Of a stretch of 64,000 bases of DNA, positions 27,844 through 35,933 are shown piece after piece; the first letter of the stretch is position 1, and each line of letters begins with the position of its first letter. The notes beneath the pieces were generated by a model. The model was not told the origin of the DNA and did no database searches. It saw nothing but the letters and a program-made list of their open reading frames with translations. The stretch is from Chitinophagaceae bacterium UBA4407. Its GTDB lineage: Bacteria > Bacteroidota > Bacteroidia > Chitinophagales > Chitinophagaceae. A program made the position numbers and the translations under genes. The stretch is taken from the NCBI GenBank assembly GCA_002390845.1, contig DGQT01000077.1, positions 1 through 64,000 of the forward strand, in the 5' to 3' direction.

Positions 27844-29526
27844 TTAAGAATTGTTCTTTTTTATATGCTCCATAATCCAATCTATTCTGTCCATTACTTT
27901 AACCATCAGCAAATCCACTATCGCTTGCTTATCTTCTTTTGTAAGTTGTTGATGATATAATTTTTTCAGGAAGGGTTGTTGATTATTGTGGCCAAAAAGT
28001 GTAAACCCATACCAGTATTCCTGCCATTCGAATTTTAGGTCCAAGGCTTCATTAAAGATTTCTGTACCTCCTTTCTTAAATCCATTGAGCCTATAAGAAA
28101 AGCCAAGCTCTTTTGTTTTTTTCAAGTTCTCTTCTTTTTGCCAAAATGCATCTACCTCTTCTATACCATATACTATTTGCCGGTTGCAGTCCCAGGACAA
28201 TGATTGGTTAGCAAACTCTTCTTTAAATTCTTCAAATAGCTTAACAATAATTTGCTGGTACAAGGGTTTCAATCCGTTCTTAAACAAGTCCTGTAATATT
28301 TGATAGGTAGCAGTTATTTGTATTTCGTCGGTCTTAATGCCTTTGAGTTTTTCTTTTATTGCCTGTAACCGGGCATCAACGGGGTTCAGGTGTTCTTTAA
28401 ATTCAATAGTTTCTTTTTCCAGTTCCAGTTCCAGTTCTTCAACAGTTGGCATTTCGCTTTTTAGTTGTTTGGGTAATGCTTTTGTAAATTCATATTCCGA
28501 TACTCCTATGGGTGTATCAATACCCAGTAAGGAATATTTAACCACGGTAGTATTTGGTGTTTTACAAAGCAACACGCCTATTGTAGGTTTATCATCTGTT
28601 CCTTTTATTTGCGCATTAACGGTATTAATATAGAAGTTTAATTTGCCGGCAAACTCTGGTTTAAAGTCGCCTACTTTCAATTCAAATACTACAAAACAAT
28701 GCAGGTGGTAGTTATAAAAAAGCAGGTCAAGAAAATAATCATCCCCTTCCACATTCAAGTTATACTGGTTCCCCACATAGGCAAAACCACGGCCGAGTTC
28801 CAGCATAAATTTTTTAATATGATTTATCAATGCTTTCTCCAGTTCCCGTTCCTGTATTTCATCAGTGAGCCCTAAAAAATCAAATAGATACGGGTTTTTT
28901 AGTGTTTCCTTTGCCAGGTCGGATTGAGCTTTGGGTAATGTGTTTTCAAAATTAGTAATGGCATTGCCTTTTCTGTTATAAAGTCCGGATTCTATCTGGT
29001 GCACCAATACAGAACGGCTCCAATTATTTTCGACTGTTTGATTTACATAAAAGATAGCTTCTTTCGTGTTACTTGTTTTGGAAATAATCTGAATATGATG
29101 CCCCCATGGAATCTGCTCAAGGAAAGCGGGTAATGGCTCAAAAGGTTTTTGTTTTGTTTGGTCAACAACCTGTTGGCCTGTTTTTTTGGAGGATTGCGAA
29201 GAAGCATTTTCCAATTGGTCAACAGCCTGTTGACCAATTACATTGTAGAACTGGTACCACTTGCGGATGTACTTCAAATTAGTTGCTGAAAAACCTTTTA
29301 CTCCCGGAAATTCACTGAGCAAGTCTTTTGCCAATTGGGTTATTATTTTATCACCCCAATTGGATTGTATCTGCTTTTCAGTAAGCTCTTTGCCTATCTC
29401 CCAATACAAGGACAGCATTTCAGTGTTTACCTTCAATGCTGCTTTCATCTGGCTGTTCCTGATCTTTTCTTTAAGATCTGCCAGCCATTGCTGATAACTT
29501 ATATCAATGCTGTTTTTAGAAGCCAT
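27844..29526 (-). CDS. YhcG/DUF1016 family PD-(D/E)xK nuclease with C-terminal extension
   Basis: 560 residues; YhcG-family proteins are usually about 350. Residues 10-115 are the DUF1016 N-terminal domain (YQQWLADLKEKIRNSQMKAA; LSLYWEIGKELTEKQ). Residues 175-345 are the YhcG nuclease: LDLLFYNYHLHCFVVFELK near 258-276, the D...ExK active site, then TIGVLLCKT. Residues 118-145 are a linker with two GQQ(A/V)VDQ repeats. Residues 375-560 are an extra alpha-rich domain I do not recognise (WQEYWYGFTLFG; VMDRIDWIMEHIKK). The gene overlaps hsdM by 11 bases, so it is translated with the R-M system; YhcG nucleases are frequent partners of type I loci. Confidence 0.87.
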   Translation of the reverse strand: MASKNSIDISYQQWLADLKEKIRNSQMKAALKVNTEMLSLYWEIGKELTEKQIQSNWGDKIITQLAKDLLSEFPGVKGFSATNLKYIRKWYQFYNVIGQQAVDQLENASSQSSKKTGQQVVDQTKQKPFEPLPAFLEQIPWGHHIQIISKTSNTKEAIFYVNQTVENNWSRSVLVHQIESGLYNRKGNAITNFENTLPKAQSDLAKETLKNPYLFDFLGLTDEIQERELEKALINHIKKFMLELGRGFAYVGNQYNLNVEGDDYFLDLLFYNYHLHCFVVFELKVGDFKPEFAGKLNFYINTVNAQIKGTDDKPTIGVLLCKTPNTTVVKYSLLGIDTPIGVSEYEFTKALPKQLKSEMPTVEELELELEKETIEFKEHLNPVDARLQAIKEKLKGIKTDEIQITATYQILQDLFKNGLKPLYQQIIVKLFEEFKEEFANQSLSWDCNRQIVYGIEEVDAFWQKEENLKKTKELGFSYRLNGFKKGGTEIFNEALDLKFEWQEYWYGFTLFGHNNQQPFLKKLYHQQLTKEDKQAIVDLLMVKVMDRIDWIMEHIKKNNS

Positions 29527-31132
29527 AGCCTATGCTTTTCAAATTCTCTTTTATCTGTATTTCCAATGCAGCGCTTTCTTCAAATTGTTCTGCCAGTTCA
29601 AGGGTTAACTTTTGCATTTTTTCTTCAAAAGAAATTCCATCATCTTTTTCTGCTTCGGTACCTACATAACGGCCCGGAGAGAGCACGTAATTATTTGCTT
29701 TTACTTCGTCTGCATTGGCAGCTTTGCAAAAGCCATCCACATCTTTATAAGCACCGCCAATATTCCGCCATTGGTGGTAAGCACCTGTAATCTGCAGCAG
29801 GTCTTTATCTTCAAACACCCGTAAGCGCCTTGTAACCATGTGGCCCAGTTTGCGGGCATCTATAAACAGTATTTCGTTGGTGCGTTTGCGGTGTATGCCA
29901 TCTTTGCCATCCCTGTTTCTGCTTAATATAAACAGGCAGGCAGGTATGCCTGTGGTTAAAAAAAGCTTATCGGGCATTTGCACAATACAATCTACCATAC
30001 CTTTTTCAATCATGTATTCACGCACATTTTTCTCACCGGCGCTTCCGCTGGTCATAGCACCGTTGGCCATTACAACGCCTGCAGTTCCTTTCTCGTTCAA
30101 GTGGTACCACAGCGTTTGAAACCACATGTAGTTAGCATTGCCGGGAGTGGTAAATAGTTCCTTTGCACCAAAGAGGCGCGGATCAATATCGGGTAACTGT
30201 TCGGGGTGCCAGTTGGAGATATTAAAGGGGGGATTCATTAAAGCATAATCTGCTTTAAGCGTGGGCAGTTTATCGAGCAATAAAGAATCGCCGAGCTGCA
30301 CATCGAAAGAAAGATTGCGCAGCAACAGGTTCATTTTACACAGCCGCAGCGTACCTTCGTAACGCTCCTGTCCGTAAATGGAAATATCATTTTTATTGCC
30401 TCCATGCGATTGCACAAATTTTAAACTCTGCACGAACATACCGCCGCTGCCGCACGCAAGATCAACTATGCGGCCTGCATTGGGTTCAATCATTTCAACC
30501 AGTAACCTCACAACACTGCCGGGTGTAAAGAATTGTCCTGCGCCACTGCCTTCAGCCATGGCAAACTTGCCAATGTAATATTCATACACCCTGCCGTAAA
30601 TATCACTCTCAGGGTTCTTTGCTTCAGAAAACTTTTCGTTGCTGAACATGTTGATCATGCCCGCCACCTGCACCGGCGAAAGCTGGCTCTTGACAAAGAT
30701 GGGCTCCAGAACGCCTTTATAATCTGCATTACGCTGAGCTAGTATTTCATCAATGAGCACAAAGGCTTTATCTACCTTAATTTTTATATCATCCTGTTCT
30801 GCATGTTCGCGGAGGTAAGTCCACGTGGCTTCTATAGGCAGCTTGTACACATTCTTAACCTGGTATTCCAGTTCGTCTTCAAGAAAAGAAAGTTGTATGG
30901 CTTCGTTACTGGTATAATAATCAGAGCCGGGTTTGGTAAAGTCGCTTCGTATTTCTTCTTTCCTTATTTCATACCGTTCAGAAAGATGTTTTACAAATAG
31001 CAGCGAGAGCACATAATCTTTATACTGGTTCTCGGCAACAGCACCACGCAGTTCATTGGCTGCATTCCAGAGTTCCTGCTCAAAATCTATATCGGCTTTG
31101 GGTTTGTTATTTTCTTTTGCAGCTTTGGCCAT
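29516..31132 (-). CDS. hsdM: Type I restriction-modification methylase subunit
   Basis: 538 residues. N6-adenine DNA methyltransferase that protects host sites and forms the core of the R2M2S complex. HsdM N-terminal helical domain at residues 15-165 (ELWNAANELRGAV; LLFVKHLSERYE). Catalytic domain: QFFTPGSVVRLLVEMI, then SAM-binding motif I VDLACGSGGMF near 228 and catalytic motif IV NPPFNISNW near 302. Length and motifs are normal, so it should be active. First gene of the minus-strand operon hsdM-yhcG-KAP-hsdS-hsdR. Confidence 0.95.
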   Translation of the reverse strand: MAKAAKENNKPKADIDFEQELWNAANELRGAVAENQYKDYVLSLLFVKHLSERYEIRKEEIRSDFTKPGSDYYTSNEAIQLSFLEDELEYQVKNVYKLPIEATWTYLREHAEQDDIKIKVDKAFVLIDEILAQRNADYKGVLEPIFVKSQLSPVQVAGMINMFSNEKFSEAKNPESDIYGRVYEYYIGKFAMAEGSGAGQFFTPGSVVRLLVEMIEPNAGRIVDLACGSGGMFVQSLKFVQSHGGNKNDISIYGQERYEGTLRLCKMNLLLRNLSFDVQLGDSLLLDKLPTLKADYALMNPPFNISNWHPEQLPDIDPRLFGAKELFTTPGNANYMWFQTLWYHLNEKGTAGVVMANGAMTSGSAGEKNVREYMIEKGMVDCIVQMPDKLFLTTGIPACLFILSRNRDGKDGIHRKRTNEILFIDARKLGHMVTRRLRVFEDKDLLQITGAYHQWRNIGGAYKDVDGFCKAANADEVKANNYVLSPGRYVGTEAEKDDGISFEEKMQKLTLELAEQFEESAALEIQIKENLKSIGYGF

Positions 31133-31265
31133 TAGTATGTTTTGTATCGATTAGGGCGTTTGAGTATCATTCGTTTAGATGGTTAAAGATAATGTTTGGT
31201 TCGAATACCTGCAATATTGTAACTAATAAAGGTAGTGAGACGATTGATTTTGAAATTGAAAATAA

Positions 31266-31571
31266 TTAATCTGGTAATTGGTTGTCAGAACCCGGATTAT
31301 AGATTACCAATTTTTGAAGTTGATGCTGCAGTTCTGCGCTGATGTAGTAATGCAATCTGCAATATTCAGCATAAGTAATTTTTTTATTGGCATCTATTAT
31401 AATTGCTGCCATAAATTCAGAAGCTGCCTGTTTCAATTCGAGGTCGGGATCTTTTTTCATAATTGTGTGTTTTAAATTGAACGATGATTCTTTCAGATTT
31501 ATTTCTTCTTCTGCTTCAGCCAAGGAATGTTTGAAATTACTCTCTTGCAGAACTGGGACAGATGTTTCCAT
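31266..31571 (-). CDS. Hypothetical protein, 101 aa
   Basis: I do not recognise this protein. It is acidic and helical (SLAEAEEEINLKESSFNLKH; ELKQAASEFMAAIIIDANKK), without signal or membrane segment; the C-terminal half ITYAEYCRLHYYISAELQHQL could be a small helical bundle. It lies between hsdM and the integrase on the same strand inside the island. A start at the internal Met 38 (MKKDPDLELKQ) would give a shorter, more compact protein and is a real alternative. Confidence 0.5.
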   Translation of the reverse strand: METSVPVLQESNFKHSLAEAEEEINLKESSFNLKHTIMKKDPDLELKQAASEFMAAIIIDANKKITYAEYCRLHYYISAELQHQLQKLVIYNPGSDNQLPD

Positions 31572-31603
31572 TAGCCAGCGTTAGTTTCAGTAAAGAAATG
31601 CAT

Positions 31604-31631
31604 GAAGTTAGTGATACAACAGGCCATGCCA
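31604..31631 (+). repeat. Degenerate dispersed repeat
   Basis: GAAGTTAGTGATACAACAGG followed by CCATGCCA: a weak match to the GTGAGTGACACAAC variant plus its GATGCCATGA tail. Confidence 0.5.
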
Positions 31632-31750
31632 AGCACTTACTGGTGACAACAAAATATTGCTATTCTCAGTGTTTTCTGTCTCCTGTAAGTTCCATACTTT
31701 TTTGAAAGGAAAAAAAACAGAGCTTTCATTTTATGAAAATCGCCTAGCCT

Positions 31751-32968
31751 TTATTTAAAATCTACTAGCAGTTTAGCATATTCGTGAACCGTAGAGTCCT
31801 CAAAACTTGCTAAATAATTCTCAGTGGTTTGAAGATTTGAATGTCCCAATGCATCACTGGTAAACTCCATTGATACACCTTTCCTTTTTAAAGTGGAAGC
31901 AAAACTATGCCTGGCTGTTAAGTTGGTAATAGACCCATCAATGTTTAATTGATGTGCAAGAGCGCTCAATCGCTTACTAATATTTCTATTAAAATTTTTG
32001 ATCCTTTGCTTTTTAGTTTCAGAATTCATTTCATCGTTAATAATTGGGAAAATATAGAATTCATGCTCTTCTGGTTTGTTACCATATCTATTAATTATTT
32101 CAACAACCTCTCTAAGCAAGGACGCCTTTATCACTTTCTTATTTGAATTATTTGTCCTGATCGTTTTCGATCTATAAAATGTTATAGTACCGTTTTGAAT
32201 ATTTTTATATTTAAGATTTGCAATATCGGCAATGTTTATCCCATTCACCAGATAGCTGAACCTCCAGAAAGCGAGAGCTTTTTCAACCCCATGAGTAGTT
32301 GGATTACAATTAAATAATTTCTTGATATCTGATTCCGAAAGAGTCTTTTTGATATTCTTTGATCTTGGAATTGTAAAGTTTTTAAATGGATAGTCTTTAG
32401 ACTCAATTAATTTTTTATTTATTGCCAAATTATAAATCGCCCTTAAGTGCCTCAGATAAATGCCTTGAGAAGTTGATGAGAGACCGTTCCTTTCACTTGC
32501 TTTCTGATAATTACGTAAAAAATCTTCAGTAATTTCTGTAAAGAATAATGTGCTTTTGTACCGCTGAAAACTTGTTTTAGCGGTTTCATAAGCTAATGCA
32601 GAACCGATGCGATCCTCTTCTCTTAGTTGCCTTATTTTTTTGTCAAAGAGACTATAAACATTAAGAATGTCATCATAAACTGATATTTCTAGAAATTCCT
32701 TTTCAAATAAGTTGAATGAAAAATCCTGAAGAGATTCAATTATTTTCTCAGCCTTGGCTTTTGAGTCGTTTAATTTTTGTTTATTCTTTTTTAGTTGCTC
32801 ATCTCTAAGTTTTTCAGAATTTATCTTTTCCCATTCCTTTCTCGAAAAACTTTGGCCGGAATTGTATAGTTTTTTCTTTCCGTCGTGATAAATAGAAAGC
32901 TTAACCGGGTAAGTATTATCCTTTTTTATTTTTCGGGTGTCAAAAACAAAATTTACTGTTACAGTCAT
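31751..32968 (-). CDS. Tyrosine recombinase (phage/ICE-type integrase), Bacteroidota family
   Basis: 405 residues from the Met at 32968; the frame is open to 33265, but that extension reads through the tRNA fragment and is not coding. N-terminal arm-binding domain (MTVTVNFVFDTRKIKKDNTY; PVKLSIYHDGKKKLYNSGQ), SAM-like core-binding domain at about 110-215, catalytic domain after 225. HSFASTLKRKG, LGHSNLQTTENYLASF give the H-x-x-R region, second His and the Tyr nucleophile. The usual first Arg position reads VNGINIADIANL, as in a known Bacteroidota subgroup. It lies next to the tRNA fragment at 33126, as expected for the enzyme that inserted the island. Confidence 0.88.
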   Translation of the reverse strand: MTVTVNFVFDTRKIKKDNTYPVKLSIYHDGKKKLYNSGQSFSRKEWEKINSEKLRDEQLKKNKQKLNDSKAKAEKIIESLQDFSFNLFEKEFLEISVYDDILNVYSLFDKKIRQLREEDRIGSALAYETAKTSFQRYKSTLFFTEITEDFLRNYQKASERNGLSSTSQGIYLRHLRAIYNLAINKKLIESKDYPFKNFTIPRSKNIKKTLSESDIKKLFNCNPTTHGVEKALAFWRFSYLVNGINIADIANLKYKNIQNGTITFYRSKTIRTNNSNKKVIKASLLREVVEIINRYGNKPEEHEFYIFPIINDEMNSETKKQRIKNFNRNISKRLSALAHQLNIDGSITNLTARHSFASTLKRKGVSMEFTSDALGHSNLQTTENYLASFEDSTVHEYAKLLVDFK

Positions 32969-32983
32969 GACAAAGGATTTTAA

Positions 32984-33003
32984 TTGCACCAAAATTTGCA
33001 CCA
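32984..33003. repeat. Short direct repeats upstream of integrase
   Basis: TTGCACCA occurs twice, 12 bases apart (32984 and 32996), just before the integrase start and 120 bases from the att site. Candidate recombinase arm sites or promoter operators. Confidence 0.35.
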
Positions 33004-33125
33004 TAAAATTAGAAAAAGGAATCCAATAAAGGAGAATAAATACAAAATATATTTTTAAGTAATTGATTATTAAGATACAAATACTATGCAATCTGGAATT
33101 TGGAACAATTAAGAAAATGTGTACG

Positions 33126-33173
33126 CCTGACTCATAATCAGGGGGTCCTTGGTTCAAACCCGAGTGGGCCCAC
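33126..33173 (+). pseudogene. 3' fragment of a CAT-anticodon tRNA; probable attachment site
   Basis: Contains a complete anticodon arm (CCTGA-CTCATAA-TCAGG, anticodon CAT), variable loop, T arm (CTTGG-TTCAAAC-CCGAG) and the 3' acceptor strand TGGGCCCA. The matching 5' acceptor GGGCCCA and the D arm are absent upstream. This is the pattern left when an element inserts into a tRNA 3' end. The intact tRNA should lie at the other (left) end of the element; I did not find it in this window. Confidence 0.8.
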
Positions 33174-33391
33174 TTAATAATCAAGCAGTTACGAATAATA
33201 ATTCGCAGCTGCTTTTTTATTTGCACAGGATTTACTATACAATATTTGTAATTTTCAATTTTCAAACATCATTCAAAAAGAGCATTGTATTAAAGTTAAA
33301 CATCGATCTTTTTAATGGTTATACTAGAGTGATTAAATGTTTCACAATACACAACAATGAATAATGATGCTGTTACGGGCTATCATAAAAT

Positions 33392-33421
33392 AAAAAAGCC
33401 ACTGTGTAAACACACAATGGC
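33392..33421 (-). terminator. Intrinsic terminator of recA
   Basis: Stem GCCATTGTGT / ACACAGTGGC (one mismatch), 4-base loop, followed on the minus strand by TTTTTT. It begins 25 bases after the recA stop. Confidence 0.85.
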
Positions 33422-33446
33422 ATACTTACTAATCCATCATAAAAAT

Positions 33447-34460
33447 TTATACTTCGGCTACACCGGTTTGTACTGCCTTTAATTTAGCCCTTATTTTAGC
33501 TTCAATTTCATTTGCCAGCTCAGGGTTATCTTTCAAGAGTTCTTTAACTGTATCACGGCCCTGGCCCAATTTATTTGTATCGTAGCTAAACCAGCTACCA
33601 CTTTTTTGAACAATACCCAACTCTACACCCATATCAATGATTTCTCCAACTTTGCTAATACCTTGGCCAAAAATAATATCAAACTCAGCACTACGGAAAG
33701 GCGGTGCTACTTTATTTTTTACCACTTTTACTTTTGAACGGTTGCCAATTGCTTCATCGCCATCTTTTATTTGCGCAATACGGCGTATATCCAAACGCAC
33801 CGATGCATAAAATTTTAATGCATTGCCACCCGTTGTGGTTTCGGGGTTGCCAAACATTACACCAATCTTTTCACGCAACTGGTTTATAAAAATACAAACA
33901 GTATTGGTTTTATTAATTGTTGCGGTTAACTTTCGCAAAGCCTGGCTCATTAACCTGGCCTGCAATCCCATTTTGCTGTCACCCATCTCGCCTTCAAGTT
34001 CACTTTTTGGAACTAGTGCAGCAACAGAATCTATTACTACAACATCCAAAGCACCGGACAGAATTAAACGGTCAGCAATTTCCAATGCCTGCTCACCATA
34101 ATCTGGTTGCGAAATAAGTAAATTATCTACATCAACCCCAAGCTTTTGAGCATAAGCACTATCAAAAGCATGCTCCGCGTCAATAAAGGCACAAATACCA
34201 CCTTTCTTTTGCGCTTCAGCAATAATGTGCGTGGCAATTGTTGTTTTACCACTCGATTCAGGGCCATAAATTTCAATAACCCTGCCTCTTGGAACACCTC
34301 CTATGCCCAACGCTGCATCTAGCCCAATAGAGCCCGTTGAAATAACTTCCATAGGAGCTTCTACTTTATCGCCCATCATCATTACGCTTCCTTTGCCATA
34401 ATCCTTATCTATCTTATCAATTGTTAGTTTAAGGGCCTTAAGTTTATCTGCGTTACTCAT
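33447..34460 (-). CDS. recA: Recombinase RecA
   Basis: 337 residues, normal length. RecA forms the ATP-dependent filament for homologous recombination and repair. Visible: Walker A GPESSGKT near residue 67, the catalytic-Glu region FIDAEHAFD, Walker B LDVVVIDSVAAL, DNA-binding loop region GLQARLMSQALRKLT with INQLREKIGVMFGNPETTTGG, and the C-terminal domain with KELLKDNPELANEIE. It is a core chromosomal gene and marks the chromosomal side of the tRNA att site 270 bases to its left. Own terminator downstream; no SOS box evident by eye. Confidence 0.99.
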   Translation of the reverse strand: MSNADKLKALKLTIDKIDKDYGKGSVMMMGDKVEAPMEVISTGSIGLDAALGIGGVPRGRVIEIYGPESSGKTTIATHIIAEAQKKGGICAFIDAEHAFDSAYAQKLGVDVDNLLISQPDYGEQALEIADRLILSGALDVVVIDSVAALVPKSELEGEMGDSKMGLQARLMSQALRKLTATINKTNTVCIFINQLREKIGVMFGNPETTTGGNALKFYASVRLDIRRIAQIKDGDEAIGNRSKVKVVKNKVAPPFRSAEFDIIFGQGISKVGEIIDMGVELGIVQKSGSWFSYDTNKLGQGRDTVKELLKDNPELANEIEAKIRAKLKAVQTGVAEV

Positions 34461-34591
34461 GTTAATTAGTGTTTAGTTTTCAAAATTAATCAGGCAGTAA
34501 AAGTAATGGAAATTAATTATTAAAACTAATTATTTTAGTAATTTGAAAGTATTTTTTAGGTATCAGGCAATTGTACAAACAGCATCGTTCC

Positions 34592-34610
34592 TTGTGTCAC
34601 TCACTTTTAC
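34592..34610 (-). repeat. Dispersed repeat, GAGTGACACAA variant, single reverse copy
   Basis: TTGTGTCACTCACTTTTAC preceded by GCATCGTTCC. It lies in the 329-base gap upstream of recA; nothing else is recognisable in that gap. Confidence 0.7.
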
Positions 34611-34789
34611 TTTATTACATATTTCAGCAGTTCGTAGAACTATAATTCTCTAAAAATTGAAGTTTTGTAATATTTTTTTAATCAAAATTGCAGTATAAAC
34701 CTTTGCTGCCATGAAACGTATGGAAGCCGTCCGAATTTATTCCACAATCCATTCCTGCATGTTCTGAAAAGATGCATCTGCTTTAAGAA

Positions 34790-35572
34790 TTACTTTTTTA
34801 GCCGCTCATACTCCTCAACATATTTAACCCGACCGATTGTGCTTGTTTGTATAAAGGCATCTGCACCTTTCATTTCAAGATCAAATCCCATTACTTTACC
34901 CATTAAGGTGGTGTTGGTTGCTGTTGTAACAGTTTCTTTTATTTTGTTAGTGCCGTACATTTCAAATGGCCCGTAAGCAATCTGTGTTTGTCTTCTTTCA
35001 ACCGAATCCATAGTCATCCCTCCCGATGCCCAATACCCGTAATAATAAATTTTGTAAAAGGTGCCATTCAGCTTTGTTGTATCATTTCCGTTTACAACAT
35101 AATGCGCCGTATTTTTCCAGGCTCCATCCAAAGGCGATGTGGATTGTTTACCAACAGCCTCGTATTCTTCAGTAACACGCAGTAAACCTTTGTAAGACAT
35201 GATTTGTGGTATCACCTGTTCATAGCCTTTATGAGTTGTTTTTATCTCAGCACTGTCAATCGTTGAACCGGGTATTTCCATATCGCCGGCAGTACTGTAA
35301 AAAATATTTTCTTTAACCTTCCCCGAGTCAAATTTGTATGTGCCAATTCCCATTGCGCTTACACCGGTTTCTTTATTAATCCGCAGGTATATCACGTAAT
35401 CATTGGCGTAAATTTTAAACTGGGTCCGGTTTGTATAAGTTGTATCAACTGAAATACCCTTGAACGATTCAGATAACATATTATAAGCGCCTTGCATGCG
35501 GCCATTTTCTTTTACCCCGCAACTGTTAAGGCTAAAAGCAACGAACAGTAAATAAAAAATTTGTTTGGGCAT
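34790..35572 (-). CDS. Hypothetical lipoprotein
   Basis: 260 residues. Lipobox SLNSC at residues 14-18 after a short hydrophobic signal (IFYLLFVAF), so a lipid-anchored exported protein. The mature part is beta-rich with a repeated layout: residues 30-130 and 145-260 each contain an N-terminal (GAYN/GAWK) start, a FKIY/FYKIYYYGY strand, and a closing VTEEYEA / VEEYERL strand. The two halves look like a duplicated lipocalin-like fold of about 110 residues. No catalytic residues identified. Monocistronic; function unknown. Confidence 0.65.
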   Translation of the reverse strand: MPKQIFYLLFVAFSLNSCGVKENGRMQGAYNMLSESFKGISVDTTYTNRTQFKIYANDYVIYLRINKETGVSAMGIGTYKFDSGKVKENIFYSTAGDMEIPGSTIDSAEIKTTHKGYEQVIPQIMSYKGLLRVTEEYEAVGKQSTSPLDGAWKNTAHYVVNGNDTTKLNGTFYKIYYYGYWASGGMTMDSVERRQTQIAYGPFEMYGTNKIKETVTTATNTTLMGKVMGFDLEMKGADAFIQTSTIGRVKYVEEYERLKK

Positions 35573-35640
35573 CCTTCAATTTTTTCAGGTATCAGTAAAT
35601 CATATTTTTCAGGTGCAAAAATAGAGTACGGGTAACTAAG

Positions 35641-35765
35641 AAGCTTTTTAAAAATGAACGATTGTGATACTGGCATTAGTTTTCATGGCAACTTCGTTGC
35701 GTCGCAATCCTTTCATCTGTAGTAGAAATGGCATCGTTCCGTTTCCTGCGCAGTGTTGCAAAATG
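35641..35765 (-). repeat. Long form of the dispersed repeat, reverse copy
   Basis: Contains GTTGCGTCGCAATCCTTTCA (35696). About 120 bases match the reverse complement of 59171-59293, including GGAAACGGAACGATGC, the core, and the AATCNNTCATTTTTAAA end. A forward short copy lies at 35817. Confidence 0.8.
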
Positions 35766-35816
35766 AATTCATGGCAGGTTGCCAAGGCTGTTTTATTGCT
35801 GCGATAAAAACGGAAC

Positions 35817-35857
35817 GTACAAGTGAGTGACACAACAGGCGATGCCATGAAATACCT
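35817..35857 (+). repeat. Dispersed repeat, GAGTGACACAAC variant, before rlmD
   Basis: GTACAAGTGAGTGACACAAC followed by AGGCGATGCCATGAAA. It contains an ATG in frame with rlmD, which makes the open frame look longer than the gene. Confidence 0.85.
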
Positions 35858-35933
35858 GAGTCTGGTTCATAAAAATTTCCTATCAATTTTAAACGGCTTT
35901 AAAATTCGATGCAATCGTAGTTACATTTGCGCG

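Noticed and set aside
32969..33265. N-terminal extension of the integrase
   Set aside because: It translates through the tRNA fragment and AT-rich att DNA; family proteins start at the Met at 32968.
34461..34560. Promoter and SOS box for recA
   Set aside because: AT-rich sequence allows several weak matches to the Bacteroidota TAnnTTTG promoter, none with convincing spacing; not reported.
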